DNA of 64,000 nucleotides from Microbotryum silenes-acaulis (GCA_003665825.1 QPFY01000026.1:102087-166086); one strand, 5' to 3'. Shown: positions 31,452-45,100, numbered from the stretch's first letter. Numbers and translations: made by a program. The notes: generated by a model from the letters alone, not told the origin.

Positions 31452-33877
31452 ATGCAGCCGACACTTATCTCCGATGGCCTGACGTCGGACGCCGCGGCTC
31501 AATCGTCGTCGCCGCGGCAGAGTTCAACAGCACCTTCCGCACGAGTCGATACTGACAGAGCTGGCTACCAACACGCACCCGAACATTCGATTGATGGTCC
31601 GGACGACGTGACCGTCCACGAACAAGACATCGTCGCGTCCGCAGCGCCGAACGCCGGCCAGTCGCAACAGGAGTCGGCGGCCGAGATTTCGGGCGACGCC
31701 GAGAAGCTGCCGGCACGGCATAGCAACAATCTCCAGGACCAAACCAACTATCTCCCAGTCAGGTGAGTCCGCAACATCAGCGTTTAGTTGAACTTGAACA
31801 TGCTGACGTCGATACCTCCCCTCACGCGTTTGTTTCCATTTTTTAGACAAATCCTCATAGTGAGTCCATACGCGGTCGCCCATCAACCTTTGACATCCCA
31901 TGGCAGCGCGAACTGATCCCGCTGATAAAATGTCCAACAGGTCTTCGCAGCAATGCAGCTGGCCGTGCTGCTCTCGTTCCTCGATCAATCGATGCTCTCG
32001 TCCGCGTTACCGACCATCTCGGCCCATTTTGGCGCCGGTCGTAGCAGCTCCTGGGTAGCAAGCGCGTACTTGCTGACCACGACGGCGTTCCAACCGATCT
32101 TGGGTCGCTTCAGCGACATTTTTGGTCGCAAACTCACGCTACAAGGCTGCATCCTCGTCTTCACGATTGGCTCGGTCGCGTGCGGTGTCGCACAGACGAT
32201 GAAGCAATTGATCTTCTTTCGTGCGCTCGCTGGAGTGGGTGGGGGAGGACTCATCACACTCGTCTTCATCATCGTCTCGGACATCGTTTCGCTCAAGGAC
32301 CGAGGCAAATACCAAGGTATCACCGAGATGACCATCATCCTCGCCAATTGTGCTGGACCAATCATCGGCGGAGTGTTTGCGCAAAAAATGTCCTGGCGAT
32401 GGATCTTCTGGTTGACGGTCATCATTGCGCCGAGTCAGTGTGCTGCCGCCAGACTTGCACACAAAGTTTCCAAAAAGTTCTCGTATACTGACCTCCCGCA
32501 TGTCTCGTCAGTTGGCATTGTGATCGTTCAAATATTCCTGCCGCTGAAAGCCGTCAAGGGCAGTATGCGAACCAAGCTCGCACAGATCGACTACCTCGGA
32601 TCGCTTTTGACGATTGGTGCTTGCACACTCATACTCCTGCCTTTGAATTGGTGCGTCTTAATTGTTCCACGGGTGCTAGATTACAGCAGCCGGACTGACG
32701 CGTAGGGGGTCTGATCGAATGTTAGGGGCGGTGTGACTTTCGCATGGAATTCACCCAGGGTACTTGGATGTCTTATCGGCGGGTTCGTCTGCTTCGTCGT
32801 CTTCATCCTGTACGAGTGGAAGGTCCCCAAAATTCCCGTGATCCCGATGTACATCTTCAAGATCCGGACAGCCGCCTCAGGTGAGTCCCCCCCCCCCCCC
32901 CCATTCCGCTTCATCCGTGCCAGGCTGGTTTGATAAGCGTCTGACGCGTGTCGAACGTAACCTCCCGGCGCAGTCTTCGCGAGTACCACCATCTCCGGAG
33001 GGACTCTCATGGCTCAAGTCTTCTACGTTGTACGTCTTGCGTCTTCAGTTTTATCGTGGCATCCGCGCGTGCTGATTCCCTCACATCTCCAGCCTCAATT
33101 CCTACAAATCGTCCGAGGCGTATCCCCGATCCGTTCCGGAGTCCTCTTCATCCCGCTCTTAATGATGGTAACCCTCATGGTCTTCTGCACCGGTCAAGGT
33201 ATCGCTCGTACAGGGGAATACAAGGTTTTCATCGTTTGCGGCTATGCGATTTGGTCCATTGGCCTTGGGCTTCTCTCGACTCTGAACGAATCTTCCTCAA
33301 CGGCCAAGCTGGTCGGGTTCTTGATCATCACCGGATTCGGTCAAGGTCAAACACTACAGTCGTCCCTCGTAGCCGTTCAAGCGGCCGTACAGAGGGCAGA
33401 TATGTCGGTTGCGACCTCAACGAGGAATTTCCTTCGTGCTTCGGGGGTACTCTCTCGCTCGCGATCGCCTCGACGATCATTAACAATACCCTCAAACACA
33501 CCTTACTACCCGAAGGCTTTGAAGGAAGTCTAGTGGGCAAGATCATAGACTCTCCTACCGAAATATGGCGAGCTACGACCGTCGACGGGCAAACCTTATT
33601 CGCTCTCCCGGCGCAACAGAAGGTCGAGATCATCGCCGCTTACGTCAAAGGTTTTCGCGTCGTCTTCATCGTGTTCGCGAGTTTACAAGCGTTCAATTTC
33701 GTGATTACGATGATTTTCATGGAGAGGTTGAATTTGGTGAGGAAGGATGAGGAGGCGTTGAAGGAACGGGGGACGCAATACTTGAGGAGAGGAAGAGAAA
33801 GAAGAGAGCGAAGCGGGGGGGAGTCGATTTGGAGAAGGGCGGGGAGGAGGAGGCCAAGTCGCATACGTCTTCTGTAG
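31452..33877 (+). CDS. MFS multidrug-type transporter, DHA2 (14-TM) family; one apparent frameshift
   Basis: Proton-coupled efflux pump of the drug:H+ antiporter-2 family, likely in the plasma membrane. Exons: 31452-31762, 31847-31859, 31941-32433, 32512-32650, 32726-32880, 32974-33029 and 33093-33877. A cytosolic Ser/Gln/Asp-rich N-terminus of about 100 aa leads into TM1 (FAAMQLAVLLSFLDQSMLSS). Motif A is seen as GRFSDIFGRK, and the antiporter-type TM5 pattern as GPIIGGVFAQKMSWRWIFW. Exon 2 is 13 nt and phase-preserving. In the last exon, the well-conserved helix changes frame near 33437-33447 (one base short), so as written the chain would end early at 33533; the downstream frame still encodes the expected last helices and a basic tail. 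A sequence error or a real inactivating deletion are both possible. Confidence 0.85.
32887..32902 (+). repeat. Poly-C tract in an intron
   Basis: About 15 consecutive C just after the GTGAGT donor of the fifth intron of the DHA2 transporter gene. Length is likely to vary or be miscalled. Confidence 0.8.
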
Positions 33878-34077
33878 AGCATAGTACTGTAGAACATAGT
33901 AAGAACTAGAAGTAGAACAACATAGTGTATTCATCTGTAACCGAACTTGACGACACTTCGGTGTTCATTTATCCTCTCGCGCACCACTCGGGTGTTACAG
34001 CGTTGTCACAGGATAAGAACTATAAGGTATTGACAACACTTCCAAAATCCGGGACAGTACCATATCCGCTTCATAAA

Positions 34078-36193
34078 CTACCATCCACTCTTTCTGCCTT
34101 CATCTCGAGCGTCAAAGGTCGAATCGATGCCTCCTAGAAGCAGCTTCAAACACCATCCATCAGGGGTCAAAGTGTATCTGTGAACCCGCAACTCTTTTCA
34201 GTCATGTGCGCGACTGATGGTTCGAAGGTGCACGACTCACGGCGGATTGGCACTTCTGCAGTTCTCCGACTCGCGTTCATAATTGCTCGTCACGTCAATC
34301 AACTTGCCCACCTCCCCTTGATCGACCTCATTCAAGAACCGATAAGCCTTCTCATCATTCCCAATCTGCGCAAGTTGGTACGACACCGCATCGGACGAGT
34401 ACCTTGTTTGACGAAGATCAGAGTCGGTGCTTTTAAGCACTCGGACGAGGGTATCCCTTGGTTCGCTGGGTTCGCCATCGGTCAGAATGACGACGAGGAC
34501 GGGTTTGCGTAATGCGCCTCGTCGGGCCGGTTCGACAACGAGCGGTCCGAGGATTTGGCGTTGTAGTTCGGTTCCGAGGGGGGTGTTGCCGTTGAATTTG
34601 GTGCGACTGATGAGATCGACCGCGGCTTGCTCCGAGTTGATTTGTTGTCCTTGTGAGTGCATAAGGCGGATCTGAGCAACCGGAAAGATTAACAGGTGTC
34701 AGCTCACGTAGAGCTGAAACACTGAGGTAAACTGGCAAACGCACCTGCAACCCATCCGTATCCAGCAACATGCCGCTGAAGTCACTCGCTTAACGATCAG
34801 CTGCAAGTCGTGATACGCTCGCCATTTTCTTCGAATCTCATCGACCCCGAGTCGTCAACGTAGAGCACGATGTCGAACAAGGCGAGACGGGCGAGTTCGA
34901 TCACGGTTTCGGAAGGGACGTTCCACGCCGAAGCGATCTGAGATAGAGCATTTGATTGGACGATACGTTGGGCCAGAGGCTCGAGGAGCCTTGAGGGTAG
35001 AAAGCGTACAGGTTCTGCGGACGGGAGAGGTACCGGAATGAAAATAAGTAATGGATCCGGGCTCGACGTTCAGTGGCACGTACTTGGTCTTGGACGCCGC
35101 GCTGAAGAACCTGGAGCACCCTGTTGTAATCGATGGGCCACCAGCCTGCTGTGAATGTGATGATGCTGATACGCGTATGCGCCCGCTCCGAGGCAGCGAC
35201 GCCAAGGGCACCCGCGGCAAAGGTTCCGTAATCTGCTCACGGGAGATTGGAGCGGTGAGCTGCGGTCCCGAAGAATTGTCGCTAGTGAGCCTCAGGCCGC
35301 TTACGATGATCCCCTCTCGAGCCATCCTGGTATCCTCCATTCCCTTGTCCTGGCATGGCATCTGTCCTCCTTGTCCCGGCATCGGCATCGATCCTCCAGG
35401 CATGGGCATGCCTCCGCCGGCACCGGGAAAAGGCATGATGCCGTACTGCTGACCGCCGTGTTGCTGTTGGGGGTGGCGCACTGTACTGTGGGGGGGGGGG
35501 TGATTGTTGATGGACGTAGTCGGGGTGGTATCCGCCGTGATTTTCGGGCATGACTGAGTGAAAGAGGGCGAGGTAAAACCCTGTTCTTCAGTGCCCGATA
35601 GGAGCCTGGGGAAGACGGGGGCTAACGAGCATACCCTTTAAAGGCGCGGCATTACCATACTGCGACGGGTACTGATCGTTGTAGGCGTCTATCCGGTACG
35701 ACAAGCTCGCGTCAGTCCGCAGCTCGAACTGGGCGCCACGCTCAGACGGAGAGGACTCACTCTGGGAGGCCCGCAATGTGATTGGTACTGCTGCTGTGAT
35801 TGGTAGGCTTGTTGAGCTCATACGCGGCTCCTGCGCCCGCTGCGGCAGCTCCGTAGTATTGCTGCTGCGCCTGCGCCTGCCCCTGCTGTTGAGGCGGCTG
35901 TGGGTACTGCTGCTGCTGCTGCTGCTGGGGTGTGCTGCTGGTACTGCTTGATTCTGGTGGGCTTGCTGCCTCCCGAAAGTTGTTGTTGCAGCATCGGCTT
36001 GAGCTGGTTCGCGACCACGCCCATGAGGAGTGCTGATGCAGCCCCTGTTGGTGCGAGTGCTCGACAGGTTACAGGTTAGCTCGCCCGGCCCACCCTCGTG
36101 CAGGCGTCTCGGAGTCGTTGCTCGGCAAATGGTTTCCTTAAGCGAAGGAGGTGCAAAAGGAGGGAGCAAAGTTTCGAGGTGTGTACTGACCAT
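34078..36193 (-). CDS. von Willebrand factor A domain protein with polyQ N-terminus; frame broken several times
   Basis: Basidiomycete-type vWA protein of unknown role. The vWA fold is clear: FDIVLYVDDSGSMRFEENGE carries the MIDAS DxSxS, KFNGNTPLGT the MIDAS Thr, and VLVVILTDGEPSEPRDT the distal Asp. It ends TLTPDGWCLKLLLGGIDSTF after a last intron, stopping at 34078. Upstream are a Gly/Met/Pro-rich segment (PFPGAGGGMPMPGG) and a polyQ/Ala-rich start. The first coding exon may be only ATG (36193-36191) followed at once by GTCAGT. Between about 35500 and 34760 the natural reading switches frame repeatedly (near 35480, 35360, 35190, 35150, 34990, 34815 and 34765), each by one or two bases, with no usable splice sites. 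The ORF as written is therefore disrupted: pseudogene or sequence errors. Confidence 0.7.
35907..35927 (-). repeat. CAG trinucleotide repeat (polyQ)
   Basis: Seven perfect CAG units (CTG on the plus strand) inside the N-terminal exon of the vWA gene, read as glutamine. Confidence 0.85.
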
Positions 36194-37098
36194 GATTGTT
36201 GCCTTTTCGTGGTCGGGGTCGCTGGAGAAGCCGAAGGAAGCCGAAGGAGAACCAAGAGCGACGAAGCGCGATCCAGCCAGATCTCAGCCTTCGACTGGGC
36301 GAGCGCGTGTGCGAGGTGGCGGTGCAACAGTCGAAGAACTTTCTCCGGACGCCGGTCTGGGACGGAAGCAAGTGGAGATCGATCGAGATACGTCACACAT
36401 TCGAGTTGAAGCACTCGATACACGCGATTTTACGTGCAAACGTACGATTCTCATCAAACTAAATTCTTTCACCGGCCCTGCATGGTGATCTGGCAAGACA
36501 ACACATTCGGGTCAACCTGCCGGACCAATTTCGGCCAAGTCCCGTCCGTGGGTCGAGCTCAGACTCGGAAGCCGAATATTGACAGGGCTGAAACGAACAA
36601 TCGAAACACAAGTCATATCGATATTCCCAAGTTATAGATTTGTACTTTATTCGTCGTGAAGGGTGCTGACTGGTGCTGAACACGCCAGGTGCCAGCCTGC
36701 CAGGACATGCTCTTGCGCTTGGCCCCGCCGTGGTTTGCTCCGTGCTACGTACCTGTCCCGTGCGCGTCTCGACTGTAACCGCAGACTCGGTGGAGTTCAC
36801 CAGACCGTCATGGTGCCGGATCGGCTCGATCAAGCTGTGAGTAACCAATGTCAGGTGGAAGTCCGGCCGTCGGTTGCCGTCGTCGTTCGCCGAGCGCGAC
36901 GCCGTGCGACCGCGCTTGACCTCACCGTAGCTGACTCGATCTGGGACGTCGGGTTGAACCCACATGCAGCATGTCGAGTTGTACTCGACCCCGTCGCACA
37001 ACCTCAAGCTTCGCCCTCGGCTACCACAGCGAATCCTGCTGCTGTTGGCCGGCGTGACCAGCTCCAGCACGACCGGGGTCAGCCCGAGTGCCGATATC
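36194..37098. other. Intergenic, divergent promoter region
   Basis: Lies between the divergent vWA and RRM genes. Open frames here are short and lack recognisable domains. No gene supported. Confidence 0.3.
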
Positions 37099-39974
37099 AT
37101 GTCTTCGTCCCCGCCGTCGGCGCAGACCGACCACAGAGGCCATGCATTTGCACCACACCATGAGTCGTCTGTGAACAACAAAGGACCCATTCATATTCCA
37201 TTACATCCGCATCAACACCCGCAGCATTGGCCGACCGACCACCACGGCGCTCGTCCGGCTTACCAAACGCCCAGCACTCGCGCGAGGCCCGCCCGTACCC
37301 CCAGTCCAGCAACGACACCAGGACCCAGCTCTTTGTTTCCAACTTGCCCTTCAAGGTCAGGTGGCAGGATCTCAAGGACTTGTGTCGCAAGGTCGGAACC
37401 GTCTTGAGGGCCGACGTCGCCTTGTCACCGACGGACGGGTAGGTCCTCTCCTCGCCCTCCTTACAAGAGCCGCTTCATTCGATTGATAAGTCATACTCAT
37501 CTCACCCCACAGACGAAGTAGAGGTTTCGGCGTAGTACTCTTTGCCCGGAACGAGGATGCCCTCAAGGCGATCGAGGTCTACCACGGCTACACCTGGCAG
37601 ACCCGGGTGCTCGACGTGCGAGTCGACACCGTCGATCCTCGAGGCGAAATCGCCCTCGCCGAAGCGAACCGACAGAACGCTTTGCAACAACAAGCCTCGC
37701 ATTACCAGATGGTGCAGCAACAGCAGCAGCAGGCTGCGGCGCAAATGGGGGGCTACGGGTGGCCGTACGCCGGTGCGCCGATGCCGTACGGTGCCCCACC
37801 TCCCCCACCCATCACGATGCCCTACAACTCGTACCCGAACGCACCACCCCAAAGCGGCCACCCACCGTCGAATGCATCGAACGCTGGTTCCAGCTCATTG
37901 ATCGGATCGCCAGCACCCTCGAGTGTTACGTCCACCACCACCGCTCCTTCGAGCGTGGAAGTGATCGGCTCATCACCGGAACTGAGAGTAGGCGCCCGAA
38001 CGCCTCGGCCCTCCACGACTGCAATCCCAGGATCCACGAACGGCCACTTGGACTGGAGCGATGTGCGGCCGGACATCAGTGGTCGCAATGACAGTGGGCA
38101 GGGTCGGGGCGGGTATCCGAATGATCGGCGAACGGTCGGGATCGGCCCAATCAGCAGTTCAAAGGACCGGTACCCTACAACGGGCAACACGCCCCACCTC
38201 CGCCGCCAATGCCTTCAATGATGATGATGATGATGCCCGTGGCAGGTCATATGCCACCACCATATGTGAGCAGAAAGGACAGCATTCGTCGGCGTGTGCA
38301 CGCGAGCTGCACTGACGCGCTGAAAGTCTTCTTGAACGGTTACAGGGTCAACGACCACCGGGGCCGCCACCCTTTAACGGTCGACAATTGTTCATCCGGA
38401 AATTTGCCGTTCAATGTTCAATGGCAAGACTTGAAGGATCTGATGCGAGGCGCAGGAGGATCGATCTCGCGCGCCGACATCGCTCAAGGACCCGATGGAC
38501 GGAGTAGGGGATTCGGTTCGGTCGTGTTTGCGAATGCGGCCGATGCGGAGAGGGCGGTGCAGATGTTCAACGGCTACGAGTTCAACGGTCGGACGCTCAA
38601 AGTTCACTTTGACAAGTACGCCGGACCTGGCGGCCCAGGCGGTCCAGGCGGTCCCGGAGGTCCGGGAGGTCCTGGGGTCCACCGTCGATGTACGGACCGC
38701 CTCCGGTTGGATGGGCACCTCAACCGGGCCCGCCCTCGCAGTTCGGTGGCCCTATGGACCAGTCGCGAGGTCACCCGCAGCACCCCCATCCATACCAGCA
38801 ACAAGCTACGCGCGAGATGGTCTCGGTCACATTGCAGGATCGACAGCCTCTGGCGCTACACGAGCTGAGTGAGGAGGTACGCGAGGCCCACAGAGCGGAA
38901 CTCGAAGGTGCCGAGACATCCCTGCACCCTTTGGCAGCCTCGGTCAACTCGTCCGTCTCTTCGACATCCGAACAAGAGCAGCGTGAAGGGAGACAGCCGG
39001 TAGTTGGTTAGAGATCAACACGAACGTCGTTAGTGGTGTAGGCGCCGGAGGTCGAGCCCCAGTCCCTCGACCAGAGCGCATCACGATGCCGCCACCTTCG
39101 TATCCCTTCGGTCCCGCAGGTGGACCTCTTTCACCCGGTACACCGTATTCGCCCATGGTCGGTCGTCTACCTCCTATGACACCTTCGATGCCGGCCTTCA
39201 CCTTCGGCGCTTTCCCTCAAACACCGCCTTTGCACCCAGCCTCCTTCTTCTCGCCCGGGTTGGACCGTTTTCGCCTCAAATGGGTTCACCCTTTTTCCCG
39301 ACCTATGGGATCAACGCCCGCACCAGGTGCACCTGTGAATCATAACGACGACCCCATGCTTCCTCCCGTCAACCCACAACACCAACCCGTCTAGCTTCGA
39401 ATACCCCATCGGTTCGACGATCTCGAACGATGCCAAAACGCCAGAAGCGACTTCGAATGAGGCACAGGAAGATTCGAACAAGACGCCTCCTGCAAATGGT
39501 CAAATAGCGTCGGCGAGCGGGGCCGGAACAGAGCAGAGTTACTTTGCTTCGAAACTGGCCATCACCGATGAGCCAACGCCCTCGTCGGATGCCGCGACGT
39601 CGGCCACCTCTTCTCTAGACGCGTCCCTGGCCGTCTTCGATTATCAAACGCCGCAAATCGGAACTCACCCCCTCCTCACCGGACGGATGGGCTCAGGGCC
39701 TTCACCACCCAGTCCACCTCCCGCAACGACGACAGAACATGCCGACATGGCCGCTTTATTACACCCTTCCAATGCATTAAGGAGGAAGTCGTTCGTCCCT
39801 GGTGTGAGTCAAGTTACTCAAAGAGGACAGGAAGCATTCGATATTAGGAGGAGGTTTGAAGGGGATGGGTTTGGTGATGGTGCAAGTGGAGGGATGGAAG
39901 GGGCGGGGAGGAGGGCGAGTTCGGGGGAAGAGGGGCAGAGGAGACCCAAGTTTGGTCAGAGCATTTGGGGTTGA
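37099..39974 (+). CDS. Tandem-RRM RNA-binding protein (Gbp2/Hrb1-like); frame broken several times
   Basis: Probable poly(A)+ RNA-binding protein. RRM1 reads [19 protein letters not shown] then, across an intron (donor about 37440, acceptor about 37512), [23 protein letters not shown]2 reads [15 protein letters not shown] and [20 protein letters not shown]. The RWQDLKD/QWQDLKD form of RNP2 is typical of Gbp2/Hrb1 and relatives. A Gln/Pro/Met-rich linker separates the RRMs. A Gly-Gly-Pro repeat (38625-38675) and a long Pro/Ser-rich tail follow, ending GQSIWG at 39974. A second intron runs about 38264-38346. Natural reading frame changes are needed near 37230, 38140, 38400 (one extra base), 38670, 39265 and 39380. 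Start at the ATG at 37099 is tentative. Paralogue choice (Gbp2 versus other tandem-RRM proteins) is uncertain. Confidence 0.72.
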
Positions 39975-40288
39975 GGGTGAAATGACCGGTGTTGTGATGA
40001 CGATGTTGTATAGTTTCAATGATGGCGTTGGGGATGCGTTCAGAGGTTTAGAGGGGATACATTGGGGGCGGGTCGATTTCAAGGGGTTCTTTTCTGGGGG
40101 CCAAGATTGCGACGGGGCGGTGTTTCATTTTGCGAGAGACGGGAGTGTTGCATGGGCATCAAAGGGGTTTCAAAAGGGGCAACATGAAGTATTAGAGCGA
40201 AAGAAACGGCGTAAACATTGTACACACGGGTGATTTTGAAATTGTCAACGCGCTGCCTTGTCCATCTATAGCATACACTCTATTGCTA
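39975..40288. other. Short convergent intergenic stretch
   Basis: 3' ends of the RRM gene and of the DUF1769 gene face each other here. No gene seen. Confidence 0.3.
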
Positions 40289-41615
40289 TCAATCGACACC
40301 CAACTCATCGACCGCCTCGACCACTTCGTCGGATGTAGGCTGCTCTTCCTTCTTCTCGACCTCCTCATGGCTAGGCTGTGCTCGCTTGTCTCCTTCGAGC
40401 TCGAACGTGATGACGAAGTAGACGTGGTCGATCGACTCGCGCTTGCGGCACACGAAGGTGACGGGTTGCCCATCCCAGTACTTCTCGAGCGAGAACTTGA
40501 GCCCTCCGGGAAGCTTGAGCGAGAGGTTCGCAACTACAGTTCCCAAGACATCGCATCGATCAGCTGAGCTCAATCTTTATGGTCTGTGTGGCTTCGCGCG
40601 TACAGTCGATGAATCCGTTACTGAAATCGCAAGTCAGGAGATGCTTCTTGTTGAGCTTGACGAGCTTGCGGTGCTCGGCGTTGGCCATCCACTTGCGACG
40701 TTGATCGGGCTTGCCGTGAAGTTTCGTCGCGTCGGCTTCGTTCTCGAAAAGGATCGAGATGTCTTCGTTCACTGGCCCTGGAGTGTAGTCGGGAATAGGG
40801 CGGAGGGATGGTCTCTTCAGCTTGGATGTGTTGCATCGTGGCTAGGAGCGGGGACTTGTTGCGCAAGAAGAGCCCGAGATGACCAGGGACCATGTCAGCC
40901 CAATCCTGGCTAGATCTCTCTCGCCAATCTCGACTCACTAAGGCCCATGGTCGATCGGCGTAGATGTCGTGCGTCAACGCGGGATCGATGAGAGGAGCGA
41001 TCTTGAGTGCAGCGGCTGTTCCATAAGGTAGATAATCTCGATCGGCTGCTCCACTGTTCGACAGGTCCGATGATAGCATTCGATCGAATCAGTCACTCGC
41101 TGGGGAAAGTCATGATCGGCGCCATCCATATTGACCTGGTTCCCCCAAAGTACATCATCCGCATTCAGGCTCTCCTCATTGAACCGACCACAAAAGCTGA
41201 TGCTCATCGTATCTGTCGGTGTGGTATACTCGGTCTTCGGCTTGGAAGGCGCCTCCCCTCCTCCCGGAGCTGTGCCATGGAAGTTGCTCAGGCGGACCGA
41301 GATTCTGCCTTCGAAACCTGCTGCTTTGATTTCGATGGGTGCCCCGTTGACCTGTAAGAAAGAAAGTTTGCTCAGTCGGGATGGACGCGGGTTCGAGGCC
41401 ATTCTCATCCTTCCACTGGTGCCGAACTCGGCGGACCGATCGACCGAACGAGTTCGGGGTCAGAGCAGTTACGTCATATCTCGCTTCATGCGCCGACTCA
41501 GGAGAGGATAGCCCACGAGATCAAGATCGTGAGATGTGAGAGACCAGATCACTCACAGCCACGGCTTGAGATCATGTACCGAAGGTCCGGCATTGCAAAT
41601 GATACGAGGCGTCAT
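40289..41615 (-). CDS. DUF1769 fungal protein; several apparent frame breaks
   Basis: Member of the fungal DUF1769 family, whose function I do not know. Recognised blocks are CNAGPSVHDLKP at the N-terminus, EGRISVRLSNFHG, SISFCGRFNEE, LPYGTAAALKIAPLIDP, DADRPWAL-like sequence, LLATMQHIQ, DISILFENEADATKLHGKP, QRRKWMANAEHR, then SLEKYWDGQPVTFVCRKRE and FVITFELEG near the end. Introns are visible at about 41566-41354 and in three places further down. The blocks are in the family order, but the frame must change near 41565, 41050 and 40790, each by about one base. The start ATG at 41615 follows a CAG acceptor. A further ATG at 41825 opens an exon (MSFIQESY) with a perfect GTGAGT donor, which does not connect in phase as written. 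Confidence 0.7.
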
Positions 41616-42186
41616 TCTGAGAGCGCCGTGAGGTGATGGATGGGGCACAGGTGGAGGCCGACCCGCGTTGGGCGGGGGACCACGTAAACACCCTAGGCCG
41701 CTTCGGTCAGACAGGCTCAGACATCGCGATCGGCGAGCTCTCTCGTGACGTCGAGATACATCTAGAGCACCTGGTAGGCAGTGAATGGCTGGCCCACTCA
41801 CGTAGCTTTCTTGGATGAACGACATGATGATGAAATAGACATTGCCAAGGTGCAGCCAGAATCGATCCCGCTACTGATGAGCCCCCTATTTCCTACACAC
41901 AAAGAAAAACAGAACACGGTACAGACCAACAGCAAGAGCGACACAAGGTTATGAATATGCTATGAAGAAGGAGCAAGTCGACTACCGACAAAACGAAAGA
42001 AAGAGTGGAGGAGTCAAGAAAATGGATTAATCGTGAGTGAAGGAGGTGCCCGACCATTTCCAGAAGGAACAGGTCGACAGTCTTTAACCAACCTGAAGGG
42101 GAAGCTTGGTCGAGATTCGGACGTCGATTGGCGTTGCAGTTGTGCGACCGAGTTTTTGGCTTCGGTTCGCCTTCGATCGGCGAGCA
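41616..42186. other. Region between DUF1769 gene and histidine kinase
   Basis: Holds a possible 5' exon of the DUF1769 gene (41825-41802) and otherwise no supported gene. Confidence 0.3.
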
Positions 42187-45100
42187 TCAAAACCTTCTCA
42201 GATCCGCTTCGAGTACGGGCTTGGTCAGGACGAACGAAGCCCTTGTTCGAGATATTCTTCCTGGTCGGTGCGTAGTGCGTTCGCGGTGACGCCGATGATG
42301 AGATCCGTGCGACCCAGTAATCGCATTTTTCGGACGACTTGAAGTCCCGAAGTGACGGGCATCTGATGGATTTTCAAGAGAAAACGTCAGCACAGGAGCA
42401 GAATGAATTGTTCTCACATACCAACGACTCACCTGATTGTCGAGGAATGTGATATCATAAGACGGCGGCATTGACAGATAAGGCGGGTTGACGTCGGTCG
42501 GCGTAATCGGCATCGAGGATATATTTTTCATCGAGAAGGAGGAGCCGATGGTTCCCGACTCGGGCGTCGACCTATTCTCCGGACCCAGCAGCATGTCGAG
42601 CGCAACGGCTCCATTCTCCGCCGTGCTGACGAGGCAACCGAGACGTTCGAGCATGCGGCTCATCAACTTACGCGTGAGCATGTCGTCATCGACGACGAGC
42701 ACACGCAGTGCGCCATCTGCGAACTCGAGTGCGGCCGATTTGCGCGCAGCAGCCGAGGGCACGGTCCCAACCATCACGGTACCACTTGGGGTCGCGACGG
42801 GCGAGACTGTGCGCGTTACTGTACTGGAGTTCATACTTGTCGACGCATACATGGTCGGTGTCGACGGTCCGCTCGAGAACATCGTCGCCGGTGCCGAAGC
42901 CGAAGAGAGCAGGTGGCTCGGTCCCGCAGGTCGGTGAAGCCCGCCATCCGCGGGGGTAAGAGCCGATGAGATGAAAGCCGATTTTTCTCGAGCAAAGCTC
43001 GTCGAGATAGACAGGGACTGAGAGTTGTCGAGCTGACCAGCCGAGGGCGGCAGCGGTGTCGCTGGGGGAGTGTTTTCTGCGCTGTCTCGGCCGAGGGGGA
43101 TGAAGGTCTTGGGCTGCGTCATCGAACTCGGAGGCGAGAACGTGTAGCTCGTCTGCTTCATCTCGATCCCGTCCTTCTCGCCAATCGATCCAAGTCCAGG
43201 TCCACCCGGTCGGTAAGCTAGCGATGACGTGAAGCGAAGATCGGACGAGTGAGCTGAGTTGGACGGAGGTGACGGCGATGACGATGACTTCTCGAGGTGC
43301 ATCCCGACCATGTGGAACCCGTCGTCGACCTCGCGGGCTTGCGGTCCAACACCAAACGGCATCTCGACCCAGAACGTCGAACCTTCGCCGACTTTGCTCT
43401 TGACTCCAAGTCGACCGCCACTGAGCATCACGATTTGGCGCACGAGACTCAGACCCAATCTGCGGGGGCGGGCAACGAAGGCAAAAATTGGTCAGTCATA
43501 TTCCCCACTCCACGAAGCGCGATACGCGTGTGCTTACCCGGTACCCTTGCCCGCCTGCTGTCTCCCAATCTCGGTCTGCACGAACGCCGAGAAGAGACTA
43601 CGATCGCCCGTCATGGCCCGCGTTTTGATTCCCACTCCAGTGTCTCGAACCTCTATCCTAGCCACGAGTACCCTCTTCTGTGGTGGAGCGAGGGCGAAGT
43701 CGCGACGTTGTGCTGTTCAAGCCGGTTCGAAGACAAGGTTGTGGCTTTGCATTCATCGCCATCGACCGCCGTCGTGTCCGTGCTGGTACTGTGTTTGGGC
43801 CAGTCGGGCGAGCCACATTCTGGGTCGGGAAAGACGAGGCGAGTGACGATTGTGATCGTACCTCCGGCCGGCGTGAACTTGCAAGCGTTCGAAGCCAGGT
43901 TGTTGATCACTTGTCGCAGCTGATCGAGGGACAAGAGATGGGATCAGGATTCGGCTACCTAAGACATGAACATGTCGGATACTTACCCTCATCTCGTCAC
44001 CCATCATCCAACCGTCACCTTCGGCAATCGGCTCCACATTCGCACCATCCGGATACATGGCCCGCTTTGCGACATCGTCGATGCGCAGGTCCAAAGCGGT
44101 CTCGAAGGCAAGCCCCCGAGCATGCGCATCCAGCTTCAACGGCCCAAAGATCGAGTTCATCACATCGTGGAGACTGAACGGCCGCGAGACCGAGGTGAAA
44201 CCACCCCTCTCCATGCGCGTGAAGTCGAGCGTGTCGTTCAAGACTTGGCTCATGGCCGTCAGCGACGAGTCGAGGGCCTGAAATTCGACCGCGGCCTCCG
44301 AGTTGGGGTCGATGAGGCCAAGTGCTTTCCACTGCTGTACGACGAGACTGGCTGTGTTAAGCGGCACGCGAACCTCGTGGAAGATGTACCTGTCCGAAAA
44401 AAGCAGGAGCAATTTGGTTAGGGAGCCGCCCTGCGTGCTGCGCCCACCAAATCGTGCAGGCACTCACGAGCTGAACCTGCGACGTGCGTCCATCTGTTTG
44501 CGCTCATTCTGCTGCGCCCGTGCTTTGCCTTGATACTGGATCTTGAGCTCCGCTCGAAGCGTATACATTCGTCGGTCGGAGAGCTCGCGCATATAGTGCA
44601 GGTATAGGACGAAACCCTGGAAGAGCAAGAGGTTGACGACGTTTCGGATGAAGTGACGCGATGCGGAAGCAGTGTTGCGCCCACGACCACGACCCACGAG
44701 AGGGCGCCGATCAAGGCGTATAGTCTTTTCTGCCCGAGCGCGAAGAGGCCGATGACAATCTGACAACTGGGATAGTACATCGTGCCCAAAAAGTCCTTCT
44801 TGCCGCATCTTGCACGAGTGGTGTAAAAACTGTATACGCGGAAAAATCAAGCGTATGACATCAGGCCCCACTGATCAGAGGTATTGAGCTAGGTAATCGT
44901 CAAAGGCCTACCCGCAAGTGTACATGTCAATGACATTATTGATCGCATAAATCCAAAGCGCGCAGAACGCCACCGTTTGCCAAAGCCATGGTCGCCTGCG
45001 CGGGACATCCAGTGCAGCCATGGGGGCGAGCGGGATGGTGAACACTGGTTGTATTCCGTAGAACGAAATCTTGTTCCACAGTGACCATGGCCTCTGGAGA

